Shown here piece after piece: positions 1 to 9,773 of a stretch of 64,000 bases of DNA. The notes beneath the pieces are model-generated. The model saw nothing but the letters and a program-made list of their open reading frames with translations. It had not been told where the DNA came from and did not search any database. Where the stretch lies: positions 43,540,671 to 43,604,670 of the forward strand of contig NC_134399.1 in NCBI RefSeq assembly GCF_050003625.1. Direction: 5' to 3'. Position 1 is the stretch's first letter, and the number at the start of each line of letters is the position of its first letter. Both the position numbers and the translations under genes were made by a program. Origin of the DNA: Haematobia irritans (taxonomy: Eukaryota > Arthropoda > Insecta > Diptera > Muscidae).

Positions 1-941
1 ACGTTCTCCAGATTTGACCTCCGGAGCCTCTTGGAGGAGCAAAATTCATCCGATCCGGTTCAATTTAGGAACGTGGTATGGTTGCTAACAACCATACCAA
101 AATTGGTCCAATCACACAAAAATTGGTCCATATCGGTTCATAATCATGATTGCCACTAGAGCCAAAAATAATCTACCAAAATTTTATTTATATAGAAAAT
201 TTTGTCAAAATTTTATTTCTATCGAAAATTTTGTCAAAATTTTATTTCTATCGAAAATTTTGTCAAAATTTTATTTCTATCGAAAATTTTGTCAAAATTT
301 TATTTCTAGAGAAAATTTTGTTAAAATTTTATTCGGTTCATAATAAAATTTTCATCACTGTCAAAATTTTATTTCTATAGAAAATTTTGTCAAAATTTTA
401 TTTCTATAGAAAATTTTGTTCAAATTTTATTCGGTTCATAATCATGGTTGCCACTCGAGCCAAAAATAATCTACCAAGATTTTATTTCTATAGAATATTT
501 TGTCAAAAGTTTATTTCTATAGAAAATTTTGTTAAAATTTTATTTCTGTAGAAATTTTTGTAAAAATTTTCTTTCTATAGAAAATTTTGTCAAAATTTTT
601 ATTTCTATAGAAAATTTTGTGAAAATTTTATTTCGATAGAAAATTTTGTTAAAATTTTATTTCTGTAGAAAATTTTGTCAAAATTTTATGTCTACTTTGG
701 CAACTGAATTATATACGTATTGGATCAATCTTTTTTGCTTTAATATATACCACGTATGGACTTACATACAATTTAGAAGATGGTGTTAGGATGTTTTAAG
801 ATACCTTGCCATCGGCAAGCGTTACCGCAACTTAAGTAATTCGATTCTGGATGGCAGTGTTTAGAAGAAGTTTCTACGCAATCCATGATGGAGGGTACAT
901 AAGCTTCGGCCTGGCCGAACTTACGGCCGTATATACTTGTT
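1..941 (+). mobile_element. DINE/Helentron-like element, family 1, 3' part
   Basis: The 5' part lies outside the window. It opens inside the last 153-bp-type monomer, runs through the 27-30-bp AT-rich minisatellite (about 160-700), and ends with a conserved 3' block: a short motif at 840-905 that inversely matches the 5' start of complete copies (TGGAGGGTACAT versus ACCCTCCA), a hairpin around TTCGGCCTGGCCGAA, and the terminal ACTTGTT. The non-autonomous DINE/Helentron assignment is by structure: subterminal inverted repeats, 3' hairpin and no coding capacity. The same subfamily occurs at 54524-56589 and 60502-64000. Confidence 0.65.
160..700 (+). repeat. AT-rich 27-30-bp minisatellite inside DINE-like element
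   Basis: Tandem degenerate units of the type ATTTCTATAGAAAATTTTGTC, with the palindromic core TTTCTATAGAAA. Two sub-blocks are separated by a spacer containing GGTTGCCACTCGAGCC. Open frames across it are a consequence of the repeat and are not considered genes. Confidence 0.85.
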
Positions 942-1085
942 CCTTTTACTTTTCTCTAATAATTCATTTTAAAGTATATAAACCTTTTCAATTGTTACTT
1001 TGGATCATTCCCCACCAAGTTATAATACAATTTCCCAAAAAAGTTATATCGTTATTCTGTTTTTAGAGATTCGAGTTTTGCGCTA

Positions 1086-1429
1086 GGTTAGGTTAGGTTA
1101 GGTGGCAGCCCGATGTATCAGGCTCACTTAGACTATTCAGTCCATTGTGATACCACATTGGTGAACTTCTCTCTTATCACTGAGTGCTGCCCGATTCCAT
1201 GTTAAGCTCAATGACAAGGGACCTCCTTTTTATAGCCGAGTCCGAACGGCGTTCCACATTGCAGTGAAACCACTTAGAAAAGCTTTGAAACCCTCAGAAA
1301 TGTCACCAGCATTACTGAGGTGGGATAATCCACCGCTGAAAAACTTTTTGGTGTTCGGTCGAAGCAGTAATCGAACCCACGACCTTGTGTATGCAAGGCG
1401 GGCAAGCTAACCATTGCACCACGGTGGCC
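1086..1429 (-). mobile_element. tRNA-derived SINE with 9-bp target-site duplication
   Basis: Read on the minus strand, the element starts with a tRNA-like head (1345-1429). Its A-box-like stretch is TGGTGCAATGG and its B-box-like stretch GGTTCGATTAC. A unique body follows, then a tail whose last ~75 bases match the 3' end of the LINE copies in this window and finish in AACCT repeats. Flanks are the direct repeat TTTGCGCTA at 1077-1085 and 1430-1438. A SINE with a LINE-like tail is normally mobilised by the partner LINE; that is inference here. Confidence 0.85.
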
Positions 1430-1438
1430 TTTGCGCTA

Positions 1439-1918
1439 AAATGAAAAATAATTTAAAATGAAAAATAATTTTAGCAAAACTCGAAATTAATGTCCGCTTT
1501 TATACTTGAAGGTGTCCCTCAACTCCTCTTGGACTATTTATTTATAAAGAGGAACTTAACTTTGTTTTTATACATTTTACTGTTTAATTTTTCACTGTTT
1601 CCTCCTTTTTTCATTTTACTGTCCCAACTCTAAAAAGAGTATAGTGCCCTTTCGTTATTTTTATGAAGATCACTTTGTAATTTTTGTATATTTTATACCG
1701 TTTTTTTTTTATTTCCTTTGCCTGAATATTTTGACTTACTCCTCGTACACTCCGATTTCTTTTAACGAAACAAGAAAAAAATTGTGCCCATGTGTTTTCT
1801 TTTTTCAAATGTCTATTCTCTTGTTTCCGAATGTCTATTCTCTTTACTCCGAATACCCATTCTAATATCCAAATTAAATAATATACATATGGACTTAAGC
1901 ATATCAAATTTTTGGCCT
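1439..1918. other. AT-rich spacer, no supported gene
   Basis: Contains only short open frames with biased AT-rich composition. Bases about 1850-1915 resemble, in inverse orientation, repeats near 7410 and 14415 (the AAATATTATTTAATTTGAAT type), so at least the right part is repeat-derived. Confidence 0.5.
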
Positions 1919-1920
1919 TA

Positions 1921-3220
1921 AAGGGTGATACGGTCAAAATTTGGTCAATATAAACTTGACGTATTTCTTTCAATTTTGCATTTAAAAACCCTGAACACCC
2001 CTCATTTTGAAGGTGTATGTGTGTAGAATGTTGACCCTATTTTGATTTTGGAATTCACTCTTCAGTTGTCAAAATGCCGTCCAAGCAAGAAGAGCAGCGT
2101 ATCAAAATTTTGCTCGCGCATCGCGAAAATCCGAGCTACTCGCACGCAAAGCTGGCAAAATCGCTAAAAGTTGCCAAATCAACCGTTACAAATGTAATTA
2201 AAGTGTTTGGGGGAACGTTTGTCGACAGCCAGGAAGTCTGGATCGGGGGGAAATCGAAAACCGGAAGCCGCTGAGACGACAAAGAGAGTTGCCGGTAGTT
2301 TCAAGCGAAACCCTAACCTCTCTCTCCGAGATGCCGCAAATAAGCTGGGTGTATCGTCTACAACCGTGCATCGAGCCAAAAAACGAGCCGTACTATCGAC
2401 TTACAAGAAGGTAGTGACTCCAAATCGCGATGATAAACAAAATACGACGGCCAAAGTGCGATCCCGGAGGCTGTACACGACGATGCTGACGAAGTTTGAC
2501 TGCGTGGTAATGGACGACGAATCCTACGTCAAAGCCGACTACAAACAGCTTCCGGGACAGGAGTTTTATACGGCAAAAGGAAGGGGAAAGGTAGCAGATA
2601 TTTTCAAGCACATAAAACTGTCAAAGATCGCAAAGAAATATCTGGTTTGGCAAGCCCTCTGTACCTGTGGCTTGAAAAGCAGCATTTTCATAGCTTCCGG
2701 GACTGTCAACCAAGAAATTTACGTGAAAGAGTGTTTGAATAAACGTCTGCTGCCTTTCCTGAAGAAACACGGTTGTTCCGTACTGTTTTGGCCGGATTTG
2801 GCATCTTGCCATTACGGTAAAAAGGCCATGGCGTGGTATGCCGCCAACAACGTGCAGGTGGTTCCCAAGGACAAGAACTCTCCCAACACGCCAGAGCTCC
2901 GCCCAATTGAGAAATATTGGGCTATTGTCAAGCGGAACCTAAAGAAGACCAAAAAACTGCTAAGGACGAGCAACAGTTCAAGGCAAACTGGCTTTCTGCG
3001 CCGAAGAAGGTGGACAAGGTGGCTGTACAAAATCTGATGGCAGGTGTCAAGCGTGAGGCCCGGCAATTCGGATTTGGAAAAGCGAAAGCCTAACTGAATA
3101 TTTTTCCTGAATTTTATACTAATTGAACTTGAAAAAGAAATTTAATTTGATTTTTTAAATAAACGATTTCACCGATTTACACGCGTTTTCCCTTGACCAA
3201 ATTTTGACCGTATCACCCTT
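1921..3220 (+). mobile_element. DD37E mariner-group (ITm) transposon, near full length
   Basis: Perfect terminal inverted repeats of about 28 bp (1921-1948 and 3193-3220, outer end AAGGGTGATACGGTCAAA) are flanked on both sides by the target dinucleotide TA (1919-1920, 3221-3222), as expected for Tc1/mariner. The 1,300-bp body holds one transposase gene, now frameshifted. The copy is complete at its ends but its gene is dead, so it could move only if supplied with transposase in trans. Confidence 0.92.
2074..3100 (+). pseudogene. Frameshifted DD37E transposase
   Basis: The first 44-60 codons from ATG at 2074 encode a helix-turn-helix-like N-terminus (KLAKSLKVAKSTVTNVIK). A second frame opens from about 2207 and carries another HTH-like block (LRDAANKLGVSSTTVHRA) and the catalytic domain: first Asp in VVMDDESYV, second Asp in FWPDLASCHY, and Glu in ELRPIEKYW. 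Exactly 37 residues separate the second Asp and the Glu, which gives the DD37E group. A further frameshift near 2960-2975 moves the C-terminus to another frame, which then reads to a TAA near 3092. At least two frameshifts make this a pseudogene. Its normal role would be cut-and-paste transposition at TA sites. Confidence 0.9.
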
Positions 3221-3337
3221 TACCATAAAACAGTTTTCCGAAACAACATACAAGCGGTTTCACAGAAATTGCTCTCTTTTGATTCTCTCGCTGTGTTATG
3301 TTGATATCTTTCGTCAAACCTCCCGGTTTCCATCACT

Positions 3338-3838
3338 ATGTCCCGTCATGATTGCAAATGTTCGATGGGAGAATTGCAATTGAACCGCACACTAGATATG
3401 CTAGTCTTCTCAAGACGTCAGATATCACTTCTGATATCTGCTATACCGGGTCGCTGCCTGATAGGCGAATTTGCAAAAATTATTGGTGCGAAGTATAATG
3501 ACTATTGTATGAGCTGTCATGATGCGGAGGAAAAGGAATCAATTAAACACCTCTTGTGTGAGTGTCCTGCATTTTGTGTAAGGCGTAAGCAAATTTTAGG
3601 GGCATATAGCTTTAGATTACTGGCGGACCTGGAAAACGTTAACTTAAGCAGTCTGTTAATGTTTTTGGAACAATCTGGTTGGTTCAGCGAAGAAAAATAA
3701 TCGAGAAGGTTCAGCGGTTAAAACTAGAAGTGCCCATATGTAATAGGTACTTTTTGTTAAATGTGGTATCACAATGGACTGAATATTCTAAGTGAACCTG
3801 AAACTAAATCGGGCTGCCACTTTAACCTAACCTAACAA
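3338..3838 (+). mobile_element. 5'-truncated LINE fragment
   Basis: Encodes only the C-terminal tail of the LINE polyprotein (to the stop near 3700), including the cysteine/histidine cluster of the type CMSCHDAEEKESIKHLLCECP. The family's 3' UTR follows, with CACAATGGACTGAAT, GGGCTGCCACTTTAACCTAA and a terminal AACCT repeat. Compared with the copies at 29-30.8 kb and 34-38 kb, the endonuclease, reverse transcriptase and RNase H regions are missing, and a small deletion joins separate parts near 3370. No target duplication was found. Confidence 0.85.
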
Positions 3839-3896
3839 AATTCTGCCAAATTCATATCGGTTGTACTTGAGGTTGCGAATTCAGAATTGTAATATT

Positions 3897-5376
3897 AATA
3901 CCCTTCACCACTACTGTGGTACAGGGTATAATAAGTTTGTGCATTTGTATGTAACGCCAAGAAATAGTGGTCATAGACCCAACTTTTAGTATACCGATCG
4001 TCTTAGAACTAAATTCTGAGTCGATTTAGCTATGTCCGTCTGTCTGTCCGTCCGTCTGTCTGTATATGTAATTTTGTGCACAAAGTACAGCTCGCAATTT
4101 AAGTCCGATCGTCCTCAAATTTGGCGTAGGGCCGTTTCTTGGGACAGAGACAATCGCTATTGGTTTTGGAAAAAATCGGTTCAGATTTAGATATAGCTGC
4201 CATATATATTTATCCCCGATTTGGTCATAGTTAGCGTGTTTATCAACCGATTTTCTTGAAATAGCGTACATCCAAATATTTTATGAATCTCGAAAATCTT
4301 GCAAAATATCAGCCAAATCGGTTCAGATTTAGATATAGCTCCCATATATATATCTCGTCCGATTTAGTCTCATATGACCACAGAGGCCAAAGTTTACTAC
4401 CGATCTTCGTGAAATTTTGCACAGAGAGTAGAATTGACATTCTACCAATGCTTGGTAAATTTGATTGAAATCGGTTCAAATTTAGATATAGCTCCCATAT
4501 ATATCTTTCGTCCGATTTGAACTTATATGGCCATAAAAGCCAGAGTTTTGCCGTAATTTGCTTCAGATTTTGCACAAGGGGTACGTTTAATAGTATCGTT
4601 AAGTGTGTCAAATTTTGTTAAAATCGGGTCATATTTAGATATAGCTCACATTTATTTCTTTCGCCCGATTTGGACTTACATGGTCTCAAAAGCCAGAGTT
4701 TTGCCCTGACTTACTTCAAATTTTTCACAAGCTGTACTTTTAACGATACTATTGTATGTGCCAAATATGGTCAAAATCGATTCAGATTTAGATATAGCTC
4801 CCCTATATATCTTTTGTCAGATTGGAACTTATATGGCCTCAAAATCCAGGGTTTTGCCGTGATTTGCTTCAAATTTCGCACAAGGAGTACGTTTATTAGT
4901 ATCGGTAATTGTGCCAAATTTGGTTGAAATCGGTTCAGATTTAGATATGGCTCCCATATATATCTCCGTCCGATTTGCACTCATATGACCAGGGGGACCA
5001 AAGTTATACTCCCATTTACGTGAAATTTCGCATAGATAACAGAATTATTATTCTAACTATACGTGTCAAATTTAGTCAAAATCGGTTCAGATTATATATA
5101 GCTCCCATATATACGTACACCAGAGTTGGGGAAATATGGTAGACTGTTACACATTTCAGACCCATTTTCAATGGAAGTTTCCTCCAATTAACTGGATAGC
5201 GTTAGCCGATTTAAATTTTAGTTCTAGAGATTTTGTAGAAGTAAAAAAATTGTCTCCTTTATATAGCTTCCAGCAAATGTGAAGTAGTTGAGATGGTAAC
5301 ACAAATTTTGGCCTACATAGGGGTGAAGGGTATAATATAGTCGGCCCCGCCCGACTTTAGACTTTACTTACTTGTT
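3897..5376 (+). mobile_element. DINE/Helentron-like element, family 2, full length
   Basis: Starts with a small hairpin (ACCCTTCACCACTACTGTGG...CAGGGT). It then has the (GTCY)n-type stretch at 4028-4065 and monomers carrying GATATAGCTCCCATATATAT at exact 153-bp spacing (4338, 4491, 4644, 4797, 4950). The 3' end has an inverse copy of the start (GGGGTGAAGGGTATAAT), a GTCGGCCCCGCCCGAC hairpin and the terminal ACTTGTT. There is no coding capacity. The hairpin, (GTCY)n microsatellite and lack of terminal repeats recall DINE-1/Helentron-associated elements. Confidence 0.65.
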
Positions 5377-5640
5377 TTCTATGTCAAAACGACAAAATAT
5401 GTTTAATACAAAAAGTGATATAGTGGAAAATACAGCTAAGATTCTATTTTTGACAATAAAACACACATCCAAAATTTATTTTTCGTACAACTAACATAAT
5501 CATTTTAAAACACTCCGTAATTTTTGAGTGACACTACTCGCGTAATTGGCGTAAGTAAGGAAAAGATTGGTAACCCTCTAAACTAATTTGTAAACAAATG
5601 ACAACTCTGAGAATTTCAGAAACAACAAAAATGGCAGCAG
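5377..5640. other. Unassigned AT-rich sequence
   Basis: No open frame or recognisable repeat unit. It may include the left end of the Harbinger-like element whose genes follow, but no terminal inverted repeat was identified. Confidence 0.4.
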
Positions 5641-5689
5641 GTTCGACGTAAATGTTTGTTTATTTTAGCCGAAAACACAAAAACCTACA

Positions 5690-6286
5690 GCAGAAGGACA
5701 TATTTCTCCAGTTTATGGAGGCTTTATGAAAGGAGACCGCGTACACGCTGATGAGAAATGGGCCAGAATAACAGCGTCCTTAAATAGTGCTAGACCACCA
5801 GTACAAGACGTAAATACTTGGAAGAAAGTAAGTTTTACATAACGATAATAATTGTGGAAAACATATACGATTACGACATTCATTTGAATAGGTGTGGTCC
5901 GATTGGAAAGTAAACATTAAAAAAATTGGCTCATAACAAACGCGAAACTTCTGCTACTGGTGGTGGACCTCACTCACAACTTGCCGCGTCACCAGTGGAA
6001 GACCGAATAGCCCAATTGTGTGGTTTATATAAAATGATTGATGGTGTAGAAGGCACCAAATCCTATGGTGTGTTTGAAAATATTGATTGCGAGACGTCTC
6101 CCGATTCGCAGAAGACGGTAAAAAACAACTGCCTTTTGAAAATGACGAAAATGCTGCCATCGAAAGTCCAGAATACAAGCCCAAGCGTAGCCGTCGATCT
6201 CAGCCTTCTGTACAGCTGGAAGATCTATGTACTGCTCAAAATGAAATGATGGAAAGAGTTGTCGATACTCACGGTCAAGTTCATTA
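5690..6286 (+). pseudogene. PIF/Harbinger accessory SANT/Myb-like gene, decayed
   Basis: The reading frame encodes a block typical of the DNA-binding accessory protein of PIF/Harbinger elements: KWARITASLNSA, then NTWKKVWSDWK, then LAHNKRETSATGGGP. The WKK/VWSDW junction is split by a clean 64-bp intron (5828-5891, GTAAGT...AATAG). After the intron an A-run (about 5920) has lost frame, a second shift lies near 6090, and the N-terminal part is frameshifted near 5730. The tail in the third frame (KPKRSRRSQPSVQLEDL) ends at 6286. In intact elements this protein assists nuclear import and DNA binding of the transposase. Here it is clearly non-functional. Confidence 0.75.
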
Positions 6287-6289
6287 GGT

Positions 6290-6770
6290 TTTACTGATCC
6301 AAAAAGAACATTTTCATAAGTACTATCTCGCGTCGCTATATTTCCAAATAAACGCGTCATGGCATGCTTCAGGATGAGTGGCATCAATCGCCAGTATTTC
6401 TAAATTATCGTTGCAAACCTATAAGAAATATTTGATTTTTTACACTTTCATATAAATTTCATAAAGTACTAACCACCATTGCATTTAAACTAAACTAGCC
6501 CTTTCAATTTAAAAAAGTAGACTCGTCCTTTTGGGCCTTAACAATTTTTACATGCGTTCCATCTACATTTGCAATTACACTTGGAAGTCGATATTGAGAG
6601 TAGAAGTATTCCTTGGATCTTGTTACTTCTTCATCTGTCATTTGCAATTTTATGTAATCACTGCAATAGTGGTATTCCAACAGACCTATGACATTGTGCA
6701 GGATTTTAGAGAATGTGCTTCTGCCAATGCTAATATGGTGGTCTTTTGCGATGGCCAATTGGTATGATCG
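6290..6770 (-). pseudogene. PIF/Harbinger transposase remnant
   Basis: On the minus strand the frame from 6758 contains MTDEEVTRSKEYFYSQYRLP and SVIANVDGTHVKI, the first catalytic Asp region of the Harbinger DDE nuclease. The following conserved stretch has two stops (near 6505 and 6495) where a typical element reads FxNRKGYYS. A short intron (about 6418-6475, GTTAGT...TTATAG) leads to VCNDNLEILAIDATHPEACHDAFIWKY, which holds the second catalytic Asp in HDAFIW. Another stop and frameshift follow near 6325 and the C-terminus is absent. It converges on the SANT-like pseudogene, as expected for one element. Confidence 0.8.
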
Positions 6771-7500
6771 GACTCACCGTTGCTTTTGTACAAAGGAACT
6801 AATTCCTTCAAATCGTTCCTTTTCGTTCCGGCTTTTTACATTTGTCATCACTGTCATCCACTAAAGGCAGACATGACATTATTTATTGCAACGAAGTTCG
6901 TGGTTAAATGAAAGACAAGAAAAATATGGAAAATTTAGTGAAATTACTTCAAATTGTAATGTGGTTAGAAAAAAATGAAATTGGGAATTTAAGAAAGAAA
7001 CTAAACTCAAATTTGCAAAGACTGTATCCTAATAGATTTTTTTGTATTTTGTGAAGAGCATGAGATGGAACCAATGATCCTATTAAAAGCAGCATGCCAA
7101 TAAATGCTTTAATATACACACGCGCCAAAATGAACGAATAGCAAATAGTTACTGTCAAACAAAAGTAAAAAAATCAAACTGCGATCCGCGGAACGATGGA
7201 GTGTAAATTGAAAATAAAAATGAATGACAAAAGGAACGATGAGAGAGAAAGAGATGTAACTAGTGACAATCATTCCTTTTAGTGAACCGTTTATATGAAC
7301 TAGTTCGTTCCGGAACGACACAAGACTATTGTTTGGTAAAATTGTGCTTGTGTGAGTGCATTCGTTCTGGATATACACTTAGCATGTCAATGAGGCTTCC
7401 CCAAAAAATTGATACAGTCAAGTCTAAATATTATTTAATTTGAATTATAACTCTACTCTCTTTAGAGTTTACAGCAACATTGTTCATCTTAATGGATGTT
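6771..7500. other. Spacer with clustered GTTCC/GGAAC words
   Basis: Two clusters of GTTCCTTT/CGTTCCGG-type words (6790-6835) and GGAACGA/AGTTCGTTCCGGAACGA (7200-7320) lie about 400 bp apart in partly inverse orientation. This suggests a decayed foldback or terminal-repeat element, but I could not define ends. Short open frames on both strands show no recognisable domain. Confidence 0.3.
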
Positions 7501-8100
7501 GTTATACCCTTTACCACTACTGTTCGATGTCCGTCAGTCTATATTGTTGTGTGCAAAGTACCGTTCGCAGTTTAAGTCCGATCGTCATCACATTTTCACA
7601 CCATCTAACTTCGGCTCAAAGGCAATCGCTATTGATTAAAAATAAATAGCTTCAGATTTATATATTGCTGTCATATATAATTGTCACCGATCTGGTCATA
7701 ATTCACGTATTTATCAACAGATCTTCCTCAAATTTCGTACAAATATTTTGTAAGTTCCGTAAAATATCAGCTAGATCGATTCAGATTTAGATATAGCTCC
7801 CATATATATCCTTTGCTCGATATGTCCTTATATGGTACTAAAAGCTGGAGTTTACTCTGATTTGCTTTAAATTTTGCACAAAGAGTACTATTGATAGTGT
7901 TTCCAAATTTGGTTGAAATCGATTCAGATTTAGATATAAATACCATATACACTCATAGGATCACAGACCACAAAGTTTTACGTGAAATTTAGCAAAGGGA
8001 ATCGAATTAACAGTCTACCAATTCATGTTTAGTTTGGTTGAATTCGGTTCAGATTTACATATAGCTCCCAAATATATCTTTCGCCTGAGTTAGATTCAAT
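7501..8100 (+). mobile_element. DINE/Helentron-like element, family 2, 5' fragment
   Basis: Begins TATACCCTTTACCACTACTG, followed by a short GTCYGTC stretch and three or four monomers with the core TTTAGATATAGCTCCCATAT. It ends near 8100 without the GGCC hairpin, so the 3' part is lost. Similarity to 3897-5376 is clear but diverged. Confidence 0.7.
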
Positions 8101-8504
8101 AAGCAATAAGCTTCCCGGCAAAATGTCTTCTTTTTCTTTGTTCTGAGTGTTATTGATGTCAATGTAGCATAATTTTTTAGTATTTAATAATGGAGTCGAA
8201 TAAAAACATGTAGCGTCTTGTTATTTGTTGAGTTATTTCAAAAACAATGCTTAGCAGTGAGTTCAAAAACTTGAGAAGCGATGGCAACACTATACCATTT
8301 TCCGCCAAGGAATTAGAATAGATTTTAACGCCGCCAGCCCCATAAGAAATACACGCAAATAAGTGTTATATCACTATGGATATATTTACGCATAATTCGG
8401 CCATGCCTTTTATGAAAGTCTAGAAGGAAATGTCAATTAACCAAAAAGTCTAGTTCTGGGTTTGACATCCCTATTACCATAATGATTATAATATAATTAT
8501 AAAA

Positions 8505-8526
8505 AATATCACCTATAGGTGATATT
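8505..8526. promoter_or_regulatory. Perfect 22-bp palindrome upstream of the CAP gene
   Basis: Centre ATATCACCTATAGGTGATAT, extended by one A/T pair on each side. It ends 60 bp before the proposed ATG at 8587, so it could be a promoter operator or a 5'-UTR hairpin. No transcription data are available and function is unproven. Confidence 0.3.
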
Positions 8527-8586
8527 ATTTCAACATGATTGTTTCAATAGTCATATGTTTCGAATATTTTCACAAAAATTCCCATT

Positions 8587-9714
8587 ATGTCTGTCAATAC
8601 ACCCATTACTTATATTTTATTTTTAAGCAGTTGTCTTCGTTATATCGCAGGAGTTGCGGATAATTCGATATTTCCTAACGATTTTTGCCAAATGCACTGT
8701 TATGGACAACCTCATACGCTCTGTGTAAGTGTTTTTTTCTTGTTTTCATTTTTTTAATGTGCCACTAAGCAATTACAAATCTTGTATATTATTTCACAAA
8801 GCTTTCAAATAAGCGCAACCTAAACGATAGTTGTCTTTTGACAAAATCGCCCATTTCTGAAGCGCAAAACCTGGAGATGAAAAAAATTCTTATTATGGGT
8901 CACAATGGATTACGGAATCGAATTGCTGAACGTATGATGGTGGCGAATATGGTGGAAATGGTTTGGCAGGATGAATTGGCTACAATGGCTATGCATTACC
9001 TTGAATCTTGTAGGCCGTATGAAACAGATCAATGTGCTATGCTCACTCAACAAAGTGGTGTTCACGAACAACATTCCCATTTCTCCGGTTCTTTCAAAAG
9101 CTCTTACCATCACGTTGCTCAGAATCGTTATGTACAGAAGAAAATCCACTATCCTAATCTGTTGATTGAGAATGCGCTTCGATCTTGGTACATGGAAAAG
9201 GATTCAATGAAGCCGCCTACGGTTGAGTTCAACATTCGCTTGCAAAACAAGGTTGGTCACATTGTTAGTGAAAATAATTTCACTCACCTTGCCTCACCTC
9301 TGACGACACATTTTGGATGTGCGTTCAATAAGTAGGTCAACATGAAGTCATATATATCTATTGAAACCACTTTTGAAATTTGCTCGCACAGAATAGTTCA
9401 AGGTTATATACTGATATGTAACTATCATCCATATCGACGACGCGAAGATCTTCAAGTGGACTTTTTCCATGGGGATCCGGGAAGCCTGTGTCCCATATCA
9501 CGTCCTTTGCGCAATCGAAGGGAAAGCTTGGCAAATCTTTGTATTGGAGGTATATACAATGAGTAGGTTTCCCTAAAATTTGTAAATATTATTTTTCCTT
9601 GCAGTCGAGAGGAATTCAGTCCCATCTTTTAATGACCTCATATTATTGACATACATTTCTAGAGTACTACTACTTTTCAATGCAATACCAATTCCTGCAT
9701 TTATCGATTTTTAA
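8587..9714 (+). CDS. CAP-superfamily (antigen-5/SCP-like) secreted protein, four exons
   Basis: Exons 8587-8724, 8802-9331, 9392-9549 and 9605-9714 join in frame to 311 codons plus TAA. Introns are 77, 60 and 55 bp with GT...AG ends (GTAAGT; GTAGGT...CGCACAG; GTATAT...TTTTTCCTTGCAG). Residues 1-22 form a hydrophobic signal-like segment. Two closely spaced cysteines (FCQMHC) and a third, in HTLC, precede the CAP domain. That domain is marked by HNGLRNRIAERM (from about residue 80), VWQDELATMAMHYLESC, NNFTHLASPLTTHFGCAF (about 202-222) and the YILICNY signature (about 228-234). The His usual in the HFTQLVW motif is Asn here, so the classical cavity may be altered. The last exon adds a hydrophobic tail (LILLTYISRVLLLF), possibly a membrane anchor. 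It is the only multi-exon gene in the window with every exon open. CAP proteins are extracellular, with varied roles in saliva, reproduction and immunity. Family call is firm; exact role unknown. Confidence 0.8.
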
Positions 9715-9773
9715 TTCACAATCATTAAGTAGAAAAAGAAAATGTGGATGTGTTGATTAAATTAACGGTTCCT

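Noticed and set aside
146..380. Short Lys/Phe/Ile-rich frames at the left edge
   Set aside because: Translation of the AT-rich minisatellite.
1345..1429. Functional tRNA gene on the minus strand
   Set aside because: It is the head of a SINE with its own body, tail and target duplication.
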